In this document: positions 37,301-50,274 of the stretch, piece by piece | Numbering within the stretch: the stretch's first letter is position 1 | How the letters are laid out: every line of letters begins with the position of its first letter | Assembly: GCA_963662155.1 (NCBI GenBank) | Contig: OY759264.1 | Location: 17,005,142 to 17,069,141 of the forward strand | DNA: 64,000 bases | From: Lamellibrachia columna | Lineage: Eukaryota > Annelida > Polychaeta > Sabellida > Siboglinidae | Direction of reading: 5' to 3' | The notes under the pieces: model-generated | Databases searched by the model: none | The model's input: the letters and a program-made list of their open reading frames with translations, nothing else | Told to the model about the DNA's origin: nothing | Translations under genes and position numbers: made by a program

Positions 37301-40209
37301 GTTTTCTTGTTATTATTATAAAGATTGGTCGCTATTCAAGTGTGATCCAGTCAGTATTGCCTGACAATGCCTGTCAGGCTGTCACCTACATATCGGTGGT
37401 CCATGTCCAAGAGGAGACTACGCACTGGATAAGAGCTGTCAAGCTTCTGTTGACACACAATCTCCTCGTGGATTCTACAAACAAAACAATGTAAACATCT
37501 GGCGCTCATTCAAGACAACACATTACTTATGGAACATTGCAGTAACTAAGGAAGATTGATCTTAGCATTGCAATATTAGTATACATTCTGTGTACACATT
37601 CACAACAAGCAACAAAACTGAATCATTGTATTTCAGTATTCATCAGACTAGGATAATAGTTTAATTTTTGTGTAGCTCATCCAGACAGTGCCATGTTTAT
37701 ACGGGAATCCTTCTGCAACCTGTTAACTGACTGGCTGTATATATGTCATGGTTACCAGAATCTGGTGGCCCTGTGAGGTCTCATTCAACTAGTCAGCCTT
37801 TTCAGAACATCTTCACGTAGCAGACCTTTCAATGTTGAGGGTAGTCACTGCCAGCGAGTGTGTCTTTTACATAGCAAATTAATGAGATGGGACTAACATT
37901 AACATGATCATCTGAGTCACGAGGGATATGCAGTCCCCAGTGTACAGCGAGGTTTTTACACCAAACATACCTGTATATGTGTTAACAACTACACTACTAA
38001 ACCTCTCTATTTTCGACTTTGTGCCTTACCTGGGTGTGCCAAGACAAAGGACCTTGCGATAGCCGAGTTCTTCAATGCAGCCGAGAGTGAACTTGACAGC
38101 GGCATCAGAAAACAGGTATTGCTGAAATACACAAGTGTTCTTTGAAACCACAAATATGCGAGGCATTATTGTGGCAGTAGTAATTTAAAGACAATTTAGT
38201 GGATACCTTCCAGAGAAAGCTACAGTTGTGATTTACTAAAAGGCACCTCCTCAATTAAATTCTCGTTTTAGTATCATTTCGTAAAAAATCAAACCTATCT
38301 AGCATTCTCTACAATATGGTAGCTCTTTGTACAAATTTGTCACTCCGTTTTTATTAAATCATTGGAAAAACTATTCAATTATTTTCGACTTGGTCCAGTC
38401 GACATTCACACTTTCACAAGTTACCTGATCTGTCAATTTATTTGATGATTTTCACAAAAGTATGCCCTCTATATTACTATTCACGCACTACAGATCTGAA
38501 CATCAACAAACCTGATTTGTGATGGGCGAAATTAATTGAGGAAGGAGTTTCAATGCAATAGAACTGTACATGTACGGAGGACACTTCTTGCATGTGAATC
38601 TTTGGGCCACATCGACAAAAACTAATACAATTAACCAGTTTGGTAAAAAGGATATTTTGGTTCTGAAGCCAATATTTCAAACATGTATATAAATGAAACA
38701 TCTGTGAATAAGTTTAATGAGTATATTTAAAAGATGACATTCTTGGTTAAATAAACATACAGCATTCGTTTTCTTGTTCTCAATAGGTGGCAGCAGTTTA
38801 GATGGCCGTCGGAGCTGTCTACGGGTGACTCTCTCCAAGAGGTCATGACCATTGTGAGCCAACCAGTCATCTGGTAGCAGAAGCATCCCACAATCCTTGC
38901 ACAACTTCCTGTCTTTCAGTCTCAGCTGTCTGAACACCTTCAGTCTGTTTGATAAGAAGGAAGGAACAAAATCAAGAAAACTCACACACAACGAACTGTT
39001 GGCAACATATGCAGCATAAAAAAATATTGTCTGTTGTATATGTTGCCAACAGTTCTATTGCCAACATAACTATTTAATTGTTGGCTACAATTTAACAGTT
39101 GATCAAATATTCCCCCAAAAAAATAAAATATTATACAAAATGTCATGAATGTACAAACATTATTATAGAAATAGAAAAACATTATTACATGCAAATGTTA
39201 ATTTGCGCTTAGGTATTAAAAAATGAATAAGCTTTAATTTTTTTACGTATTCTAGCATACAAGAATACATTTTTTTTCACTTTATCATGTTTACTTTATC
39301 ATGTTAGACATATATGAATGATTGTTTGACTCTCGATAAGACATCTTCCTTGTTCTTTGCTTTGGATGACAATCTTGTTAAATCTTATTTAAAAAGTCAA
39401 ACCTGCACAAGAGCTGTTGATGACTAAAATTGATGTCATGTTCCCTTGCTACCCCCTTGGAACTGCCGGCCTTTGCATCTTCCCATTGGAAGAAGTTGCA
39501 ATCCCTTCGATCCCGGCATGCGGAACATGCATAGAAACGACCACTGCTGATCCCTCCAGCTGAGAACCGCTCAAACAGAAGTGTCGGTCCTGAGAGGGAA
39601 AATTATCATTGTAAAGGACCAATGAGATGAGAAGATTTGTGACAGAGTGTGTCAACGGTCACATAGAAACTTGGTTCCATCAAGACAAACTTACATCAAG
39701 CTGAAACATCACATCATACAACACTTTAATATATTCTGCTTTTTGTAATCAGGGGGCTTCGTAATTATATAAACAATTCCAATACTCCAATTTTTTTGGG
39801 ATAGAATTGACTAGACACCCAATCCAAAAAACTGGAGGCAGTCCACCTGCATTGCCAATGTCGTGAATGGAAGATTTCAATCATGGAAAATTCTGCCCAA
39901 AAATATACCGTAACAATTTTTTTTGGTAATAATCCAAGTGCATCCTTGACCCACATACATTTATTTTGTTTATTATTAGAATTTTTTATATTAACAAAGC
40001 CGTCAAGGAATCCTGCATATTGAGAACAGTTTGACGGAACCACTAGGCATCAGTTGCCACAACTCCAGCCCACTGATTATGGCTTAATGTTGACATGACA
40101 TTAACAACACAATGACAGTACCGTGTGGACAATGTGGCACATTCTGTTGGTCAAAGTCACAGCTCTCCAATATGACATCAACGCCACCCCCTTGCCTGGA
40201 TGATGACAT
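28382..40209 (-). CDS. ZCCHC4: rRNA N6-adenosine methyltransferase ZCCHC4 (frameshift in exon 7)
   Basis: ZCCHC4 methylates a single adenosine of large-subunit rRNA (family knowledge). Exons: 40122-40209, 39403-39589, 38761-38944, 38030-38121, 37390-37474, 35443-35659, 33545-33640, 32924-33048, 31557-31632, 30514-30637, 29622-29700 and 28382-28478. All are GT-AG with matching phases except exon 7. About 482 residues; human has 513. Order: GRF zinc finger (about 31-80, [18 protein letters not shown]), C2H2-like finger ([13 protein letters not shown]), Rossmann methyltransferase with DPPF at about 258-261, DHHC-like cysteine cluster ([23 protein letters not shown]), CCHC knuckle ([14 protein letters not shown]), then a basic tail. 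Exon 7 is 96 nt where 95 are needed, the extra base being in an A4 run at 33600-33603, so the frame breaks. I take this as an assembly error or recent lesion. Confidence 0.9.
29120..29510. mobile_element. MITE-like family B copy
   Basis: Landmarks are tagtatccactatgacatgc, tcatttgtacaaatttgtta and the end tttgaacgtcaacgaacctg. Located in ZCCHC4 intron 11. The family has at least seven copies here. Confidence 0.7.
30140..30475. mobile_element. MITE-like family B copy
   Basis: Contains tagtatccactatgacattt, acaaaagtatgctat and tttgaacatcaactaaacgg. Its end lies about 40 bp from the donor of ZCCHC4 exon 10. Confidence 0.7.
30727..31312. repeat. 37-bp minisatellite in ZCCHC4 intron 9
   Basis: About 16 units of tctacacgtttactcaatca plus tctccatcagaacacaa. 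The unit length is one more than a multiple of three and stop-free, so long overlapping plus frames appear. They are not genes. It begins about 90 bp upstream of exon 10. Confidence 0.97.
31870..32907. mobile_element. MITE-like family B copy split by a LINE fragment
   Basis: The left half (31870-32105) and right half (32726-32907) together match the other family B copies. The break falls between ataatataatcacttatg and aaggctattcacac, where the LINE fragment sits. Its right end is 16 bp from the exon 8 donor of ZCCHC4. Confidence 0.7.
32106..32725 (+). pseudogene. 5'-truncated non-LTR retroelement, RT C-terminal part and 3' tail
   Basis: A plus frame from 32125 reads [16 protein letters not shown], then [13 protein letters not shown], then [13 protein letters not shown], the thumb region of a non-LTR reverse transcriptase, and stops at about 32443. 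The 3' end is a short repeat of tcgta after aataaac, consistent with a LINE tail. It inserted into a family B copy and lacks its 5' part. Confidence 0.8.
33160..33471 (-). repeat. tRNA-derived SINE
   Basis: On the minus strand the head reads gggatgcggtagctgagtgg (A box) and later gtgttcgagtccacc (B box), then a tRNA-unrelated body. The body's aacctgtcatgatctcac is shared with 26.4 kb. Located in ZCCHC4 intron 7. Confidence 0.7.
33987..35400. other. ZCCHC4 intron 6 stretch
   Basis: No gene is supported. Repeated taatagtaatt patches at 34430-34510 and 35065-35160 and a small duplication of ctacaaagacaatgggtaag at 34560-34620 are visible. Confidence 0.5.
36200..36318 (+). pseudogene. Non-LTR retroelement 3' end fragment
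   Basis: The frame reads [14 protein letters not shown], the conserved end of the ORF2 protein in jockey/CR1-like elements. The following catcatctgaagact is shared with about 54637, another tail copy. Located in ZCCHC4 intron 5. Confidence 0.65.
36319..37206. repeat. 56-bp minisatellite in ZCCHC4 intron 5
   Basis: About 16 units containing aaccgtgctaaccctcctta and atccttccatctgttgac. It starts directly at the 3' UTR of the retroelement fragment, so it probably expanded from that tail. Confidence 0.95.
38235..38555. mobile_element. MITE-like family B copy with inverted ends
   Basis: Starts aaaggcacctcctcaattaa and ends aattaattgaggaaggagtt, an imperfect terminal inverted repeat of about 20 bp. 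This marks the family as a small non-autonomous DNA transposon of about 300 bp. Located in ZCCHC4 intron 3. Confidence 0.7.
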
Positions 40210-41789
40210 GTCACTGAGGCTGGTTCTGTGGCAACGAGGAAATGTCAGTTGAGATTGTCACTGATGATGACAAACTGGCTGCAAGGATAGAACAAACTTA
40301 TAAAGATGCAATTTCTACTATTATATGTACATCATATCCATTATGACATCTGTGTGTGAGCAACTATGCCTATGGCCATGGGGCAATTAATAATAAAAGT
40401 ACATTACTGGATTTTACTCACGTCTGCAAGAATGGCTACGCTGTTTAATCGGCTATGCCCCATCATGGTTATGGATGATTATCCAATCACAACCATTGTT
40501 ACGGTTTTGCTCAACTAGCTATGTGACCATCTTGTCATTTAAAATGACCATTTATTGGATAATATGTGCATTAGTGCATAACTATATCCTCAGTCAGCGT
40601 CTCCTTCTCACAGCATGTATTCATCATTCGATAAATGCAAGTTTTTAACTAAAACAACTTTTCTAACAACTTGTTTGCACTGCACCGATGATATAACTGT
40701 TACAAATTTAGAATATATGGATCTCTTGCGCAAATGTTTCTTCCGATTTTCTTTAAACGGCATATTTTATTATGTATAGCCATTCTTACAATCAACAGTA
40801 TACTGCCAAACTTGTTTGCTTCAACAAGGGTTACAAAACTACCTTATATCGCCCAGTCGTGTTTCTGAAATGAACGCTCCAGCGCAACGACAAGGATTTA
40901 TTGAACAAATATTGGAATTTGCGAATTATATATGCAGATGCTAGTAATTGGTGTGATGTCAACGATTACATGGCGAATGCGCAAATTACTGAACACGAAC
41001 TTGTGTTCGTCCCAAACGTGCATCTAGCCTCGATTATCCAAGCTCCGCGCTGTGGCGCCACCGTTTGTCGCATTCACGTACATAGTGTGATGTTTGACTT
41101 TACGTGCTATGTAAAAAGTACAAAACTAGACTTAGGCTAATAATCTTACTTCTCAGAACACAATTCCCATTTGGGACTGTCCCAAATTGGAATTTGTCAT
41201 TTTCCTGTCAAAGCGTCTGACTGCTACTTAATTGCTTTATCAGAAATATCAATTCAAACATCGACTCATAATCTTATTTTTCAATACATAATTCTGATTT
41301 TGATTTTTTTGGTCTTATTCGATGATATCCAACCTACTTCCATTCCCAGACGTCTATAGCAACTGCTCCTACCAGACTCCGCCTCCATCCAGCTCACGTG
41401 GGGCAGCCTGAAGAGGACGATCGAGCGTGATACATTCTCGCGAAGCATGCATGAAGAACGGTAGGCAAAGTCAATCGCCCTACAATGTTTTTCTATCTGG
41501 CTGTTGCTACTAGTAGAGACGAAGAGCGGGGCGAACATTTTTGCCTAGAAGAATGGATGCACGAACCCGACTAGGCGATACCATTGCTTGTTTCGTTTCA
41601 GGACACACGTTGGATGATGTAAACAGTATAACAAACAATTCATATTTGATATAGTCTATGATATAGCATTCGACGCTCCAAAACATGGACACCGCGTGCG
41701 ATGCGAAACCAGTGTTAGTTTCGTACCAGGTTACATGTGTACTTCCTCTCTGCCCCCTACACCTGCGCCTCCCTCCCTCCCCTCGCGTG
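40210..41789. other. Intergenic stretch upstream of ZCCHC4
   Basis: No gene is supported. A 47-bp patch at about 41026-41072 (gattatccaagctccgcgct and onward) is shared with 50178-50222 in the same orientation. Confidence 0.5.
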
Positions 41790-41930
41790 GGGCGCGGTAG
41801 CGAAACAGTTAGAACATCGGGTTCTCAGTCGAGAAAACCCGGGTTCAAATCCTCTAGCTGCCATTTCAAAGCTTTGAAAATGTGTTTCACCCACGTTCCC
41901 ATAACCCACTTAGGTGTATAAATGAGTACT
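41790..41930 (+). repeat. tRNA-derived SINE
   Basis: The head ggggcgcggtagcgaaacag and the B-box-like cccgggttcaaatcctc are followed by ctgccatttcaaag, also found (inverted) in the SINE at 53.9 kb. Its 3' side passes into the 28-bp minisatellite. Confidence 0.65.
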
Positions 41931-41934
41931 AGGC

Positions 41935-42019
41935 CGTCTCTCATAAGTAAATGAAGTGTGCTCCATGTCTCGTGAGTATATGCTGTGGACTCCATCTCTT
42001 GTGAGTAAATGCTGTGGAC
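41935..42019. repeat. 28-bp minisatellite, left part
   Basis: Three units of the type gtgagtaaatgctgtggact plus ccatctct. The array continues at 46749-47010 on the other side of the hAT insertion. Confidence 0.8.
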
Positions 42020-42114
42020 CAGGGCGTTTTTTAATGAATTTTCACTGGGGGGGACAATGTCCTAAAAGGGCACTCCAAATGTTTAAAAAGGGCAGCTTAC
42101 GCATTATTAATGAT

Positions 42115-42791
<677 letters not shown>

Positions 42792-42958
42792 CAGTATCTT
42801 TTTATCCATATGGTTGCACACTGACGACTGCATCTCGGTATAAAATTAATGTTACACATATATCCCAGAACATTTTTTATTACAAACTCATGCAGTAGTT
42901 AGAGACCACGTCTCTAGCAACTTGCAAGTCAGTACGTTTGACCGTCGTCTCAATTTTA

Positions 42959-45376
42959 CTAGACGAGCCCCGTTTCGTAGATGTCCAAATCTGGAGCCCC
43001 CCATCTTCTGGTCTTCTCCAGGAATTTGACGACAGCGGGTCGTGGGTCAAAGTAGGCGGTGCCCACAACATTCAGTGCCACAATGAGGCGGGCGTTTGTC
43101 GTGTCCTCACCCATGCTGGTGCGGTGATTGTCGACCACGAGGTTGTGGTGGTTCACGATCCTTTCGGTCTGCATAGAGTGTGGACTCATGCAAGCCAGAG
43201 ATGCCAACACCTTCTGAACTAAACATGTGGTGACTGGCAGAAGTTGCCGCAATCTGACAGTCATCTTACAACCGAGATCACAGCCGTCAGGCAGGAACGG
43301 CACATTCATCATGTTCTCACATTGCTCGGCTGCCCCGTCCGAAAAGTCAGAAGCTTCGTCTGGAAAAAGACGCCTGACGACACGCACGCCATGTTCAACG
43401 AATGATCCCAGGTTGCGTGATATCACCAACCCATTCATGTCTTTGATGACGTCCTCCTGCTCCGGGTGGATGCGTTCAGACAAGTATTCGTGGGATGCTT
43501 GCACGACCTCCAGTCTGATTGCTCGTGCATTACGGCGGTTCGTACAAACGAACTGGTGGTTGGACTTTCGCTGTGTTAGGTCCTCACTGGTGCTATCGGT
43601 TGGGCAACTCTCTTTCTCCTCTCTTCTTCCCGGGAATAGTCCATCCCTCATCAATATCAACTTCTTGACGGCAGCGCCAGTCACAGTGAAAAGATCGCTG
43701 ATGAACAAATCACTCCTTTGCAACTTCTTCTGGAGTATTTCAAATATCTCCAGGATGTCGCCCATCAGTGAGGTGATCCACTTCTGTTGGTGGTTCCAGA
43801 TTTTCAGAAACCCTTTGGCTTCAGCCTTCTCCTTTCTATCGCTGGTACTTTCTGGTGCCTGCATCTGTTCCCACACATTAATGCAGGCTGGTAGGTTATT
43901 CAGCACAGCATCCAACAGCTGCAGCTCGTGCTGGGCAAACCTGACATCGTGGTGCCAGGGGAACTATTTGACATTCCCGGCTTGTGCTGACAACATCTTC
44001 ATCCTTCTCGGCGTCCGGAAGAATCGTACGAGCCTCAGTAGATTAGACTTCCAGATGCCCAGCTCCGGTACGGTGCTGACGACCGACTCAATGGCTAAGT
44101 CCGACCGGTGAGCAGCACACCAGAAAGTTGCCAGATCTCTCTGCACTTGGTCAGCAAGCAAACGCCATAACCCACCATGTCTGCCAGCGTTTGGTGACAC
44201 CGACGAGCTTCGTGTCTTTACCTCCGGTCAGATCCAAAGTTTTGTTCACCGCTTCCAGTAGTCCAGGGGCGCCGTTCTTCTCTGGGGAATGCATGACGAC
44301 GAACACACTCGTTACGCTACTATCACTATTAGCCATCCGTCCACTTACAAACTTGTGGTCCAACATTTGCCTGTCACAGCTGCCATCAATCTGCACACGT
44401 GCATCGGTTGAACATTTGAGACAGACGCACTTTCTCTAGTTCGTATATGACATCCAGCATCTGCTTGTAGTAGTTCGGATCCCTGTAGTGTAGATCGCTA
44501 GACGCGGGCGTGAATGGAACAAATTCCACATCTGCGCCATATTGTCGCATAGTGGCCAACAGATGGTCCGACGCCAAACAAGCCAGAGATCGCATCGGCC
44601 ACGATCGGGCGGAGACCGTTTCGATTAGACAGTCGTTGTATACGTCGACGCCCATTCGCAGTCTTATTGTAAGCAGTGAGTGCGCGTAGCCATGGATGCG
44701 ACGTTGTGCACTCTTCCCAGGCTTCGTCCATCGTCTTCTTGCTTGTAGCTGCCATGTGCGGTTCAGAGGTCATATGGTCAATGACCCTTTCCAGCTTATC
44801 ACTACAGTCCGTCCTGACGCCTCTTGCGATTGGCATAGCGCCATTTTTAGAACTTTTCTTTGCCATCTCTTCATACTCCTGACATGTTGAGCATAGAATG
44901 TGAGCCCTTGTTCGGCCACATTTCTTTGCCGAATATGAGCGAAGCTCGGGGAAATTGTTGACAACATCTGCAATAGTTAAACGAATTCCTGTGTACGTCG
45001 GTGTGCGGGAACTTGACGGCCTCTGGTGTGTAGTTGCGTTGTCGGTTTCCAAGTGTCTGGGTAAGGTTTTCTTTGTCGCCAGGAGTGTGGTCAGGTGTGG
45101 TGGCAGTGGACGGATCATGGATGCTTGATGAACTGGTTATCGGGCGAGAACACGACGAAGGCAGTACCTCTATGACTGGTGGTACACTTTATCTTTGGGA
45201 GTGTCATCAGATGTGATGGCAGCGGACGGATCATAGTTCCCTGGCGGCACTGTGGGTATTTCTGGCAATGAGTCATTGAGGCTGCGTCGAAAAATTGTGT
45301 CTAGGAGTTGACATTTTGCGGCAGATTTCTGTAGCTCTTCTTGTCTTCGTTTTGCATTTCTGTCTCTCTTAGGCAT
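42959..45376 (-). pseudogene. hAT transposase, decayed
   Basis: About 800 codons in several minus frames. The N terminus is at 45376 (MPKRDRNAKRRQEELQKS). A zinc-finger-like stretch near 44880 has LCSTCQEYEEMAKK and HMTSEPHMAA. The core includes GLWRLL and FWCAAHRSDLAIESVV (about 44100). The C-terminal dimerisation-like end has SPHSMQTERIVNHHN near 43180. Breaks are frame changes near 44650 and 44200 and stops near 44405 and 43964 (TAG). It resembles the zinc-finger hAT transposases that also gave rise to domesticated vertebrate genes. Too damaged to act, so mobility would need a helper copy. A plus-strand frame over 43227-44111 is only the antisense shadow. Confidence 0.8.
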
Positions 45377-46748
45377 GACTGGCAGGATATCGACCTGGAC
45401 AAATTAAATGGTTAAATGTAATAACTAACTCAGGAAAAGCGTGTATATTTGAAACACTTGTATAGTGGAATTACAATCCGAGCGGCGACATGCTCTAGAC
45501 TCTAGACATAAATATACTGAATATATAGGCTTAAGGCAGAAAAGAGAGTAATACAAAACATGTATACCACGTCTATCAATGAAATGGTTGGCTAAGTACA
45601 TAACAAATCAAAATATAGAAAATACGTACTTCCAAAACTGACATGTGCAAATGTTGATTACATTTTATGTTAATATCTGCACCACCAACTTTTGAGTAAC
45701 AATTTTCCAAAGTTGATGTCCCTGCTGACCGCCAACTTTCCATCTCACATGTAGAACACTATAAACTACTCATACATTTTAAAGTTTATTTGTTTAGTAT
45801 GTATACAATATGCTTATTTGAGTTACCATGCTTAAAATTTCGATTTCTCAAAGATGCGGTGAATGAATTGGCTAGGTTACTGCCTCAATCAAAATCTACC
45901 CTGACAGGTTTATGGCTGTTATGATGTTTGTATCATCTTACCTACAAGAGGATCATTATTAAAATGTGATTATTTTGTGATATTTGTTAAACGTTTCCAA
46001 TTGCTTTCGTTGGACACTACACACACTTTACCAGGTTTATTTATTATTTGAGAAAAAAACAGCCGACTGACAGGTTGTTGATACATCGTTAATCCCCGCC
46101 CGCTCGCTCTCGACCAGTGGTAATAGCGGATGGGCGTTGTATAGTCTCGCCTGTGCTATACCGGGTACGTTTCGCAATTTCGCGGCCAGGACACCGGTTT
46201 ATGTTAACAGCTATTTCAACATCACTGTAAAGAACTGGATTGCACGCGGCTCAATCGTGTAAAATGTGATGGCACGTCTTGTTGAATTATACACAATTGA
46301 AACAAACAGTAACATGCAGGTACACATGTTTACATATACATAATCATTAGCTATTATAGAACAGGAATACTGACGTCATAAGTAAACACTTCTATATAGC
46401 TATGCCAAAGCACGTTTTCAGTTCTTCGCATGAACTGTATGAAGAAGCCATTCGGCAATACGTCACTGTTATTGCTATGATGCTATTACATTCCCATATC
46501 AATAAACTGATCTTTTGTAGACATAATGCCCTTCTTTAACTTTGGAATTGTTTGCTTTTGCCACCAATGAAAATTAACTAAAACACACTAACAAAAAGAA
46601 TACAAATTAAGACCTACATTAATACAAGGGGCTGGTTAAGGAGAATGGGGGCACGCATTGGGGGGGCAAGTTGGTTTGACTGGGGGAGGCAATTGAAAGG
46701 GTTGGGGGACATTGCCCCCCCCCCACTTTGTATGTTAAAAACGCCCTG

Positions 46749-47010
46749 CTGTGGACTCCATATATCATGAGTAAATGCTGTGTACTACATCTCTCGTGAG
46801 TGAAAGCTCATAAGAACATGCTGTGGACTAGTGATGAAGAAGAATGGGAAACAAAAATGGATGACTGGTATCTGTGCCAGCTTCACCCCGGACTAGAGGG
46901 AAAAGGAGGAGAGGAACAATTCCATTTGTTATGACTTTGTATAAATGCTGCGGACTCCGTCTGTAGTGAGTAAATGTTGTGGACTCCATCTCTCACGAAT
47001 AAATGCTGTG
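46749..47010. repeat. 28-bp minisatellite, right part
   Basis: Diverged units of ctgtggactccatatatc plus atgagtaaatg continue the array found left of the hAT element. Some units are interrupted by unique sequence. Confidence 0.75.
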
Positions 47011-47214
47011 AACTCCAGCTGTCACGATCAACTGCAGAAGAGTCGAAGATGCAGTTCAGTCAATTCTGCTAACTACCTTACAAGAGGATGCAAATGAATG
47101 AATGAATGCTGTGCTAGAGGTGAGTGAGTAGATAATGTTGATGTTGTGTTGAACAAGCATGTGGTGGACGCGGATGGTGTGGAGAGGTTCAACAACATGT
47201 ACCACGACCTCTTC

Positions 47215-47545
47215 CCCAACTTATATACCTGTGGTGAGACCCTCCCGACACCCACATTCTGAAGCTTTTCAACTCCACCTAATCACTAAGCAATTCATCC
47301 AGTATAGTTTTTTACCCCGTACAATAGCCAATTGGAATAACCTGCCAGCCAAGTTTGGAGATTTTCAGACAAAAGATCTCCAGCTTGCAACATTAATTGA
47401 TATTGCTTTTTTCACGCTATCAACTTTTCCTCTCCTCAAATTGCAGTTCTACACGCACGCTATCATCTTTTCTCTTTTTTCCAAATATTCTCTTACAGCT
47501 CTTTAGCGCGTGCGCGCGCGCGCGCGCACACACACACACACACAC
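47215..47545 (+). pseudogene. Non-LTR retroelement 3' end fragment
   Basis: A plus frame reads SRHPHSEAFQLHL, then FIQYSFLPRTIANWNNLP, the conserved end of the ORF2 protein in jockey/CR1-like elements. It is followed by a GC/CA dinucleotide tract at 47505-47546. Confidence 0.75.
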
Positions 47546-47762
47546 TTTTATTTCAATTTGAAGTTGAATAAAAGCACTTTTATTGACTAAATGGAAATGT
47601 GTTTGAAGATTGCCTTCCAAAGGAATACGTTCCAAATGGCTAATGGATTAAGAAGCCATTGGCTTATCGAAAGTCCAACAATTTGTCATCTATGTGTAAT
47701 GCACCATTATCATACAGTTTTCGTACCTGAGCCGGCTAGAGGATATGAACCTGTCAAATAAC

Positions 47763-48147
47763 AGTGGCATGTCATCGCTGTGGGTTGATCTGAATAAGTT
47801 TGTTAGTGTTGGAACGACTTGAATCCTTTCCCAGTGGCATGTCATCGCTGTGGGTGGATCTGAAGAAGTTTGTTAGTGTTGGAACGACTTGAATCCCGCC
47901 CGCCCGCCCGCCCGCCCGCCCGCCCGCCCGCCCGCCCGCCCGCCCGCCCGCCCGCCCGCCCGCCCGCCCGCCCGCCCGCCCGCCCGCCCGCCCGCCCGCC
48001 CGCCCGCCCGCCCGCCCGCCCGCCCGCCCGCCCGCCCGCCCGCCCGCCCGCCCGCCCGCCCGCCCGCCCGCCCGCCCGCCCGCCCGCCCGCCCGCCCGCC
48101 CGCCCGCCCGCCCGCCCGCCCGCCCGCCCGCCCGCCCGCCCGCCCGC
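47763..48147. repeat. Direct repeat plus CCCG tetranucleotide array
   Basis: A 65-bp unit (cagtggcatgtcatcgctgt and onward, ending ggaacgacttgaatcc) occurs twice at 47763-47895. It is followed by about 63 uninterrupted CCCG units (47895-48147). The minus strand is a GGGC repeat, able in principle to form G-quadruplexes. Confidence 0.97.
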
Positions 48148-49489
48148 CTGTATTGGGACAGGTTAATTACTAATGACAACTATATTTTTCTTCTTCTGAT
48201 ACAACTCATGATTCTGTATTAGCCGCTTGCATGTGTGGCTAAACTGTTGCCGAACTAGAGAGTACTGGTGCATGACAAATAGTGATGTAGCCCTAGTTCG
48301 AGTCTATATTAGGTGGAATGTCAGATTTGCGTAGTTTAGCAGTTCAATGTAGGCCCTATGTTGAATGAATATATTATTTGTTCTTCAATGGGATGGAGAC
48401 GATACACTTTCTAAGCATTTTGACTGATTGTTGGTTAACGTAACTCTTTTGCGCATTTGTTCTAAAAGGTATAGTCGATGGAAATGACTAGATTCATAGA
48501 TAATAAACAGATAATACAAGTTAATACAACTGGTCGATGATACTGTTGGGAATATGCTACATTTTTTTCACTTGCAGTGTGTTGCATTCTCAAGGTAGGG
48601 TTATTGATGACAGCTAACGGGCCGACGTTGTTGTAGGCGCCATCTTAGAGTGAGCACTTCCGGCGCATGCGCACAATTACCAACACTGAATCTGCATAAT
48701 TCAATATCAATAACATAGACTAGTAATATTATTAATGCATGTTATACATTTTGTTGCATTACAACTTGAACTATGCCATATAAGAAACATTCTAATGAAT
48801 AAATTGTTTAATTAGATGTTGTTATGTCCGATACAAGTAAAGTGCACATGTTTCAAGAGTTCATACCACAAATTCAGCTAAAAAGGGTGTACCTACTATA
48901 TAAACGGGTAGACGTGTTGTCATAAGAAGTTGCTAGCTCAACACATAGGGATTGTCAGTAGGGTGGGTGGAGGACTATACATGGTCTGGGGGCCGACAAA
49001 TCTCTCTACTGAGAGCTGCTCAATAAGCAACTATAAGAGAATCGGTGACTGTGGGTCGGTCTCTCCATCGACCGACAGGAGGTGCTCCACGGATTGCCCG
49101 AGTCGGTAACTTGAAACATAGTCCCATTGGCAGATAATGGCTACGCGTCACTCACGTCATTGGTCTCTTATTTTTTTATAAAAGAACGTTGATCATTTCA
49201 TGCACAAATTTGGGTTATTATTCCCGATTCGCATTAGTTGGTCAATCGGACAAGTTTTATTGTCATTGTTTGTATTTTTTCGAAATTAAAGACTTCCCTT
49301 TTCCGAAAGGAATATACAAGATATAATGATATGCTTACCAGCTTCAATCTGATTTGATATTTATTATTATTATTTTGTCTTATTTAATTTCTTGTATACC
49401 TTAATTTATTTGATTTGTTATTTTACTCCCATTTGATACCCATAATTTATTGCTCTAAATGTAATTCATCATTTACATTATTTAATTTC
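48148..49489. other. Non-coding stretch
   Basis: No gene or clear repeat is recognised; moderately AT-rich, with stop codons in all frames. Confidence 0.5.
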
Positions 49490-49693
49490 ATTTATACGTT
49501 TTTAGTAGCAATGCCCTTAAATTTTAATTGTACTTGTATTTTTAACTGTTTAATTTAATGTACGATTTTTAGTTGTGTTGTTCTTAATTCACTTATTGCT
49601 GCGTATACACGTTTAGCTGTATTATTATTATTGTATTGTAAATTGCCATAAAGCACTATGTGATGATGGCGTTATATAAATATTATTATTATT
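49490..49693 (+). repeat. LINE 3' UTR-like tail with TTA repeat
   Basis: The text taaagcactatgtgatgatg, ggcgttatataaatattatt and the terminal attattatt microsatellite resemble the 3' end of CR1/L2-like elements. No coding part remains. Confidence 0.5.
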
Positions 49694-49694
49694 A

Positions 49695-49960
49695 GTTTGG
49701 TGGCGACGTTCTTGAAACGCCAGTGCCACAATGAGCAGCGTATTAATATTTTATGAAAACTCCCATATTGGAGGGTAAGCGCATTTGTTGGAGGTATGTG
49801 ATTTTGACGAAACTTATTTGTTCAGCACATTGGCAGCATAGTAACAGTGATGTCATGAAGTTGTAGGATTTTTGATGGTCACGTTTTCTACTAATGATGC
49901 AAAACGTGGCCACCAAGGGAAAGGCGATGGGAAAATCTGCAGTTGTTCTGTTACTTTAAT
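49695..49960. mobile_element. MITE-like family A copy (diverged)
   Basis: Shares atgtgattttgacgaaactt, gatggtcacgttttct and cgtggccaccaa with the 16.5-kb copy, in the same orientation. Confidence 0.55.
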
Positions 49961-50274
49961 TTAATAGTAAAACAAACTGGTGGCATCGACAATTTGATAA
50001 TGTGCCATGTGTTTAATTAATCCGGCGCCAAATTATGTGTGAAATAGTCTTAGTTGAGGTATTTAGTCGTTTAACTATGCGTTGTGTGTTCGATGTGGTG
50101 AGGCCGGCTTCTAACAGGGCGCTGGCGGTAAAGATGGCCCTCCTGGCGGACAGTTCAGAAGAAACGCAATTTATTTAGCCTTGATTATCCAGGCTCCGCG
50201 CTGTGGCGCCACCGTTTGTCGCACACAAAATTAACGAGCTTCTTTGATCTCCTATCTGTCCACTAAAACGCTGC

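Noticed and set aside
43227..44111. Plus-strand frame of 294 codons
   Set aside because: Antisense shadow of the hAT transposase; only the minus strand shows family motifs.
47772..48179. Arg-Ala-Gly-Gly and Pro-Ala-Arg repeat frames
   Set aside because: CCCG tetranucleotide array read in different frames.
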